Positions 57,871 to 64,000 of a stretch of 64,000 bases of DNA are shown piece by piece. The notes beneath the pieces were generated by a model. That model searched no databases, had not been told where the DNA came from, and was given only the letters and a program-made list of their open reading frames with translations. The stretch's first letter is position 1. Every line of letters begins with the position of its first letter. Source of the DNA: Apoderus coryli (Eukaryota > Arthropoda > Insecta > Coleoptera > Attelabidae); the NCBI GenBank assembly GCA_911728435.2, contig OU452201.1:2108001-2172000 (forward strand), read 5' to 3'. The position numbers were made by a program, and so were the translations under genes.

Positions 57871-60800
57871 CAGTGATGTGCAACGATTACTTTTTCAAGT
57901 ATCGAGTAGATACTGATACTTTATATCGGAGTATCAGATACTTTGTATTCGTTACTTAGTAATCATTAATATAAATACCTATATGTCATATTGGAAATCG
58001 GTTTCTTAACAGAGATAAATACGTGACCAAATAAATGGTTTACTATAAAGTATGAAAATGGAAATGAAATTGGTTGATAAAATATAGGATTTTTTAAATA
58101 GTATACTCGTCTAAAACTAGAAATTAAAATAAATGCGAATTACCATTTAAAAAAACCACCTTTTCTACATTTTTTGGTGTAAGTCTACTTCTACGTTCCG
58201 AAACCACTTGACCTGCTTTTGAAAACACTCGTTCACTTGGAACAGAAGTTGCTGTTACACCTAAGTATTTTTGTGCCAACTTAGCTAAATTTGGATACAC
58301 TGCTTCCCTGGTTTTCCACCATTTGAGAGGGTCATCTTGCCTTTGAATGTTTTGTTCTTCGGCATACTGTTTGCTTTCAATAATTGAAGCGGCTACTGTC
58401 GATGCGTTTTTTGTAATTTTTGCATCAAAACTTTTCCATATTGAATCCTCCGCAACTTTGTTTTTAGTTTCTGACACTGAGGTTCTGTCAACTTCGAGAG
58501 CTTCATTGTTTTTCTTAATGAGCTTTGACATTTCAGCTATTAGAAGTTCTCTCACTTGAATTATTGCATTCTCATCACTAAAACCTTTCTTTTTAAACCG
58601 GGGATCCAAGTAGGTTGCTTTCGCAAGTATAACATTATACTCAATACGATGAAATCTCGTTTTTAAGCCCTGTATCAAATTGTCTTTCAAGCTCGAAGCA
58701 GTTTCATCGTCAACCTGAAGGCTACTTAAGAATTGTTTTAAGCTTTCAATCAAGGGTATTATTTTTGAAACACATACATTTTTGTCAGCACTTAGTTCTC
58801 TAGTTACTTCCTCGAAAGGTTTTAAAAGGACACAATATTGTTTTAACACTGACCATTCAACTGCAGTAAGTGCCTCAACAGGGTTATGCAAAATACCAAT
58901 AGCTGCTTCAAGTGGTAACTGAACTTCCAAAATTCGGCTGAACATAAAATAGGTTGAATTCCAACGGGTTATAACGTCGTTAATTAATTTTAAGGTTTTG
59001 CCAATCATCTGCGTTTGCATTTCTTTAAGTTTTTCTGCTGCCGTAGTACTGCGATGAAAATGCTCTACAATTTTCTTTACTTTTTTCTGCAGTGGTTGTA
59101 ATAAAATTAGGGAATCTTGAACCACGAGATTTAAAGTATGGGCCAAACATGGTAGATTTGGCCAGCCAGTTAGCTTTATTGCAGCTGAAATGTTTCTTGC
59201 ATTGTCAGTTATTACAGCTTCTATTTTATTGGCAATATCCCAGTCTTTTAAAATTTGCAATAACATATTTCTAATATTTTCAGCTGTATGGCTTTCTTGG
59301 AAATGGAAGCAACCCAATAGCAACGATTTTTGTATCCACTCACTATTCACATAATGCGCAGTTACCGCCATGTAGTTTTCAACGGAACGAGATGTCCAAG
59401 TGTCAGATGTGAGAGTTATAAACTCGGCTTCATTCAATAAAGATTTCACATTCAATACAACGTCATCATATTTTTTATTTAGTAAATCTCGGCTAAAAGT
59501 GGTTCTTGATGGTAGTTGATACGAGGGATCTAGGGCAGCTATTAGGGCTTTAAATCCACTATCCTCTACTACAGAAAATGGTTGTAGATCTTGTAAAATC
59601 ATATTTAGGACCATTCCATTTAGCATTTTTGTTCGAGATACAGATGCTGGGCGAACAGGAAAAGCGGTAACTTTGGTTTGGGTAAATTTGCGTGACGGTA
59701 CTTTTTCGGCATTTCGAGATTGCATTAACGTAATGTTTGTATTACTATCATCTTCTGCTGGATCACGTGAAGGACCTGCTACAGGTACATCCATAGTCAT
59801 CCTGGTCGATTGAGACTGTGGATGTTTAGAATCTATATCTTCATGGAGTGTAGTGATATGTTTTGCTTTTAAATGTTTTTGTAAATTTGAAGTAGCGCCA
59901 CCTTTGTAAGAAAACACACTTTTACAAATATCACACTTAGCTTTTTCACTACTAATTACAGTAAAATGTAACCAAACTTTACTTTTTTTCCTATCAGACA
60001 TCGCTATCAATATTTAAATTGAAATAAAAGATAAAAGGTTTAGAACACAGATCTAGAAAAGGGGGAGATAAAACTGTTTACATTTCCAAGCGATCAAACA
60101 TCATTATTTGCAGATAGCGATAATGCCAAACTTCCGAGGTCATTCCCGCATTGTTTTAAAATACACTATTTTCATACGGCATTTTTTACCGTTTTAAAGC
60201 AAAATATAACTTAGGTGATGGTACTAATTTTTGTGTATTATAAAACGATATACCCAAGATATTTTTTAGTTACTTTTTTATGAATTTTAACATATTCAAA
60301 ACATATTTCACTAAATTATAATTTATTTATGAAGTACACGTGGCAACTCTGTAAAGCAGAGCAACTTGAATAGTACGCGAAGAATTTACTATTTCATTCA
60401 TTTTTGTAATCAGCCGGTAGTTTGAGCTCTGTTGCCAACTATCCTTTGTATTCGTATTTATTTGCTGTTTCTAGATCTGTGGTTTAGAACTACGATGCGA
60501 CGGGACGCGACGGCTTATTATTATTAGGTGAGACTGGCGAGAGACCGGGAAAAACATTGCATTTTAGTAAGTAATATATACATACTAACATGTTATGAAA
60601 TATTTTAAAAAGTACCTATATGAACTCTTCTGTTATAAAAGTATACCTCGTTTATTTAGTCTAGCTTATGTTTATATTAACAACATTAAGTTAAGTGGTT
60701 AGAGGCTTGGAAAAGAACGGAATGTGCGGGAAGCGGCAGTGTAGATCATAGAAAAAATATATAATATATTACTTATCTATGGTGTAGATATATGCCTTGT

Positions 60801-61248
60801 AAAGTATACTATACTGAAAATATAAATATAACACTGATTAAACTCCAGTAGTTTAATCCTAAAATATAACTATAGATATTTCTTATTACAAACACAACAA
60901 TAATAAAAGGCCCAATAAATTGCTGAACATAAGATTTATGACGAGTTCGAGCACATTAAAGGGAACCGACAAGGCGCCAAATATCACTTATTCAAAATAT
61001 TAAATAAACAATAGCCGTGCAGTTCATCGCCCCCTGTACAACGCCGCGCAACCAGTACAGTAAGATCCGGTTCCGATTGGTTCATCGATGAACTGATACA
61101 AGTAAACAGCTGCTGTGTCGAATCTACAACTTTCCTGGCGCGCTACGAATAACGAGTAATCAGTAATCACGTCAAAGGATTCGATTACTTCGGATATTCA
61201 CAAGTATCAGATAAAAAGTATCGAGTAGATACTATTCGCCCACCACTA
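57871..61248 (-). mobile_element. apparently complete hAT transposon
   Basis: The element is bounded by CAGTGATGTGCAA on the left and the inverse of TAGTGGTGGGCGAA on the right, and is flanked by identical AATCATAA duplications (57,863-57,870 and 61,249-61,256). Subterminal AAGTATCGAGTAGATACT occurs in the same orientation near both ends (57,898 and 61,214) and is itself largely palindromic. It carries one intact transposase on the minus strand. Boundaries are therefore exact, and the perfect target duplication speaks for a recent insertion. Confidence 0.93.
58124..60010 (-). CDS. hAT-family transposase (BED zinc finger), intact
   Basis: The single uninterrupted frame encodes 628 residues, the normal length for ZBED/Hermes-like hAT enzymes. 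Residues about 5-55 are a BED zinc finger (WLHFTVISSEKAKCDICKSV, then NLQKHLKAKH). The RNase H-like core shows EFITLTSDTWTSRS (first Asp), IEAVITDNARNISAAI (second Asp), CLAHTLNLVV and NDVITRWNSTYFMFSR. The C-terminal dimerisation domain has DDPLKWWKTREAVYP, LAQKYLGVTATSVPSERVFS (with the catalytic Glu of SER) and AGQVVSERRSRLTPKNVEKV. No stop or frameshift is present. Two in-frame Met lie at positions 1 and 4. It probably can move its own element and deleted relatives. Confidence 0.95.
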   Translation of the reverse strand: MIAMSDRKKSKVWLHFTVISSEKAKCDICKSVFSYKGGATSNLQKHLKAKHITTLHEDIDSKHPQSQSTRMTMDVPVAGPSRDPAEDDSNTNITLMQSRNAEKVPSRKFTQTKVTAFPVRPASVSRTKMLNGMVLNMILQDLQPFSVVEDSGFKALIAALDPSYQLPSRTTFSRDLLNKKYDDVVLNVKSLLNEAEFITLTSDTWTSRSVENYMAVTAHYVNSEWIQKSLLLGCFHFQESHTAENIRNMLLQILKDWDIANKIEAVITDNARNISAAIKLTGWPNLPCLAHTLNLVVQDSLILLQPLQKKVKKIVEHFHRSTTAAEKLKEMQTQMIGKTLKLINDVITRWNSTYFMFSRILEVQLPLEAAIGILHNPVEALTAVEWSVLKQYCVLLKPFEEVTRELSADKNVCVSKIIPLIESLKQFLSSLQVDDETASSLKDNLIQGLKTRFHRIEYNVILAKATYLDPRFKKKGFSDENAIIQVRELLIAEMSKLIKKNNEALEVDRTSVSETKNKVAEDSIWKSFDAKITKNASTVAASIIESKQYAEEQNIQRQDDPLKWWKTREAVYPNLAKLAQKYLGVTATSVPSERVFSKAGQVVSERRSRLTPKNVEKVVFLNGNSHLF

Positions 61249-61282
61249 AATCATAATTATTAGTTTCGTTCAGTTATATAAA

Positions 61283-61771
61283 ATGGGTTCTTTAGCAAAA
61301 AGGCTGGCTGAGCAGATGAAATCAAAAGAGTTTCGCAACTATTTAATGAAGTTTGTTTGAAAAAAATTGCATTTTTTATGCAGATGTTTAAGTAACGTCA
61401 TTTTATATTCAAGCACCCATTTTTGGGGACCAGTAGCCAATTGGGGAATACCAATCGCTGCTATAGCAGATTTTCAAAAAGACCCAAAGTTCATCAGTGG
61501 AAAAATGACTTTTGGTAAGTGTAAAAATCTTATATCTAGCTGGTATAATTACATAACCAATATGTTCACCTTTTTACAAGGATTTTTTTCAATGCATTTA
61601 TATATTTCAGCCTTAACCTTGTATTCCGCTATGTTTATGAGATTCGCATGGAAAGTTCAACCACAAAATATGCTTTTGTTTGCTTGCCACCTTACAAACG
61701 AATGTGCTCAGATTGTACAAATGAGCAGGTTTATTAATTACAATTATTTAACAAAAAAAGATCGTGTATAA
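61283..61771 (+). CDS. MPC1: mitochondrial pyruvate carrier 1
   Basis: MPC1 forms the pyruvate importer of the inner mitochondrial membrane with MPC2. Exons 61,283-61,350, 61,414-61,514 and 61,611-61,771 join in phases 2 and 1 into 109 residues, the same length as human MPC1. The sequence includes [60 protein letters not shown] and [20 protein letters not shown], with the conserved [10 protein letters not shown] motif and the membrane helices. Introns are 63 and 96 bp. The hAT element ends 34 bases upstream of the start codon. A polyadenylation signal (AATAAA) lies at 62,057. The coding region itself is intact. Confidence 0.96.
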
Positions 61772-63685
61772 TAGGACAAACAGTCCGAAACAATAGTAGC
61801 TACTCATTTTACTATTATTTATAGAGAAGGGTTAATTATTTTAGTTAATATTGTACATAAGTTTTTATGTTTATGTATTTTGTTTACAGATAGATAACGG
61901 TTATTAGAGATATATACAATAATTAATGTAGTGTTTTGTTAAATTTTTATTTATGTTCAGATATTAATAGTACAAATTTCTGAAAAACACTACCTACCTC
62001 TTCATATCAATCTTAATGTATTCCAATTTGTTTCTATTGACAAATAATTTATATTAAATAAAACTGTTTTACTTTTGTTGTTTCATTAATTACCAAATAA
62101 GTAATAACAACTAAGAATAAATATAAATCCTCATAATATCTCAATACTGCCGAGTCTTTGGCCTATCTTGCAAAATGGCTTCTTCATCTATATTTCTGCT
62201 TAGAATTGGGTGCATCTTCTATGCTTTCGTCTGTGGTTGAAACAAATCAATAATTAGGTTATCTCTGGACAATAATAATATATTCACGCCACGAATAATA
62301 CAAAATTCTACGAACCCATTTAAATTTTTCAACATCATCAGTTTTGAATTTATGAGACCGAAAAGTGTTTCTGTGATACTGCCCGTATTCTCGGATACTA
62401 CTTACTTTGATTTGAACTTATATTGACAGCAAGTAATTTGACAAATGACAAAATGAAATTTGTATGTCTGATATTCATAATATATTTTATATTATTTATT
62501 TTGATATGTTGTGTTGTAGTTTTTGCATTATGTTATATTTCCCGAACTATGCAATAAATAAATAAATTTACACATAATGGTAAGAGAATTGTTAATTAGG
62601 AGTATCCACATAGAATAAGAAAGCTACGCTTTTCTTATTCTATGGTATCCATACGACTTGGCAATACCGTTGATTGTCAAACTTCAAACATTCCATTGTT
62701 TATATTTGTCATTTCCTAGTTTTTGTGCGTGCAAAATTTCAAAAAATTATTTGAAAATTCCTTAGGAAAATTAAGGTAATATTTTGATTAGGTACATACA
62801 ATCATTGAATTTAGTTAACGTATAATTCGATATTTAAGCTATTCGTACGCATTACCGACAATTCTTTATTTTATAGCTTTTGGATAAACAGTGACAGGTG
62901 GCATCTTATTTGGCACTAAATTAGAACGAATTGCAGGGGAGAAAATTTATTTAGTGAAATAACTCTGTAAGTACGTAAATATAAGTCGTTCTATTACTAT
63001 TACAATAGTAATTACTAAAACACTGTTTCTCTTTATTTATTATATTTATTTGCTCAAAAAGTATAATATAAATAATATCTATGAACAACTATAACACAAT
63101 TTAGATCTAATACAGATATAGGTACCTAAAGGTTGATTTAAATCATAGCGAACAGAAACGAAAGTATTTGAACTGTTCTACATTCGTTTGCTCAGGATGT
63201 CGCTTATTTAAATGCACCTCATCGATAAAATTTGATCACGATTAGGTACTTATCTCGTACAGTTTCTTTGAGAATCATTTTACATGACTATTTTCAACAA
63301 TCTTGTTTATTAGAAATAAAATATTTATAAAAATATACTTACATAAATAAAAATATGTATAAAAAAGAGCACTTAAATAAATGGACGCAAATTTTTCTTA
63401 TACTTAAGTATTGCTATTATAGTAGTCAGATCTTAATTTTGTACTCCTGTTTCAAATTTTAAAAGTGTTTAAAATTAAATAACAATAAAATGGAATTAAA
63501 AGTAATTTTAAAAAAATGGACGGTAGGTTGTTAAAAGACTATAAAACTTATCACACTAGGAATATATACAAAACTTAGAAATAAAATCTATTTAAATTGT
63601 TGTAAGGATTTTTAACACAACCTATAGTCCCCAAAAAGAATCCTGAAGGTTGCTTTAGTTGATAGCCCTGTCAACTAGCCTTGGG
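61772..63685. other. intergenic; no clear gene
   Basis: Mostly AT-rich. On the minus strand a donor-like AAAGTAAGTAG near 62,400 and an acceptor-like CAACCACAG near 62,238 precede a 24-codon frame (MHPILSRNIDEEAILQDRPK...), which could be a small gene but matches nothing I know. Confidence 0.35.
62610..62643. repeat. perfect 13-bp hairpin
   Basis: ATAGAATAAGAAA at 62,610-62,622 faces TTTCTTATTCTAT at 62,631-62,643 with an eight-base loop. Function unknown. Confidence 0.85.
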
Positions 63686-63689
63686 ATAT

Positions 63690-64000
63690 AAAGATTTAAT
63701 ATGAGATTGCCGACTTCCTCGGGAGTATGGTTATTATATATTATAAATTATAAATTGGTTTCATATTTTTCAAGACAAAAAATAAATACGCACGGTGGGA
63801 GTGCAATTTTTGTTAGGGATGACATTGCGAGTGACTGTAGACCGGTTGTTTATATTAACGGTTATCGTTGGAGAGAACGATTGAGTGTTCCGCTGTCTCA
63901 TATGGGGACTGTTGTATTGTAGCTATATACAGACCGCCTACTGCTGACTTTGTGGATTTCATAGGTGTTCTTTCGGACATCTTTGAGTTTTCAGCGAAGG
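63690..64000 (+). mobile_element. jockey-like LINE endonuclease domain (cut by window end)
   Basis: The frame contains THGGSAIFVRDDIASD and, after a frameshift near 63,900, GDCCIVAIYRPPTADFVDFI and GVLSDIFEFSAK. The AIYRPP and HGGSAIF motifs belong to the apurinic endonuclease of jockey-like elements. The start of the frame is absent and it runs off the window. Confidence 0.8.

Noticed and set aside
1..64000. CRISPR arrays, operons, bacterial-type genes
   Set aside because: All genes are spliced and eukaryotic; tandem repeats here are minisatellite or microsatellite.

Overview
This window looks like AT-rich insect nuclear DNA. All host genes have spliced GT-AG introns, the gene set is insect-like (flight-muscle type troponin T with a poly-glutamate tail, an insulin-like peptide, small-intron housekeeping genes), and the mobile elements are those common in insects (mariner, Tc1-like/DUF4817, hAT, Crypton-like, jockey- and RTE-like LINEs, Copia). 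A beetle is a reasonable guess but the sequence alone does not prove the order.

Left part (1-32,200) is a transposon graveyard with three host signals. It holds a minus-strand first coding exon of a Ras-family small GTPase (3,737-3,842), a complete three-exon insulin-like peptide gene (22,627-23,278, plus strand) and a frameshifted THAP-domain gene (24,518 leftwards, minus strand). The rest is broken LINEs (RNase H type, RTE-like, jockey-like), a Tc1/mariner transposase that has lost one catalytic aspartate, three mariner copies with 5' ends replaced by an inverted copy of their own 3' ends, a foldback element carrying a DUF4817 transposase remnant, and a Crypton-like tyrosine recombinase relic. 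Two of the three mariner copies sit inside older elements, and removing them with one TA restores the host coding sequence.

Right part (32,250-61,771) is gene-dense. Two complete troponin T genes lie in tandem (TnT-A 32,272-39,956; TnT-B 40,453-45,884). TnT-A has N-terminal micro-exons and a pair of mutually exclusive exons. TnT-B has a single, diverged version of that exon, and its largest intron is filled by a 2.8-kb minisatellite flanked by an inverted repeat. Then come beta-COP (50,028-45,984, minus, converging on TnT-B), ARV1 (51,710-50,746, minus), pyruvate kinase (52,066-56,451, plus, head-to-head with ARV1) and mitochondrial pyruvate carrier 1 (61,283-61,771, plus). An apparently intact 3.4-kb hAT transposon (57,871-61,248, perfect 8-bp target duplication) has landed 34 bp upstream of the MPC1 start codon. 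Two genes of pyruvate metabolism (pyruvate kinase and MPC1) are thus neighbours separated by a potentially active transposon. The window ends in the endonuclease domain of another LINE (about 63,690-64,000).

All exon structures below were read by eye from ORF continuity, GT-AG sites, phase agreement and family knowledge; none is backed by transcripts.
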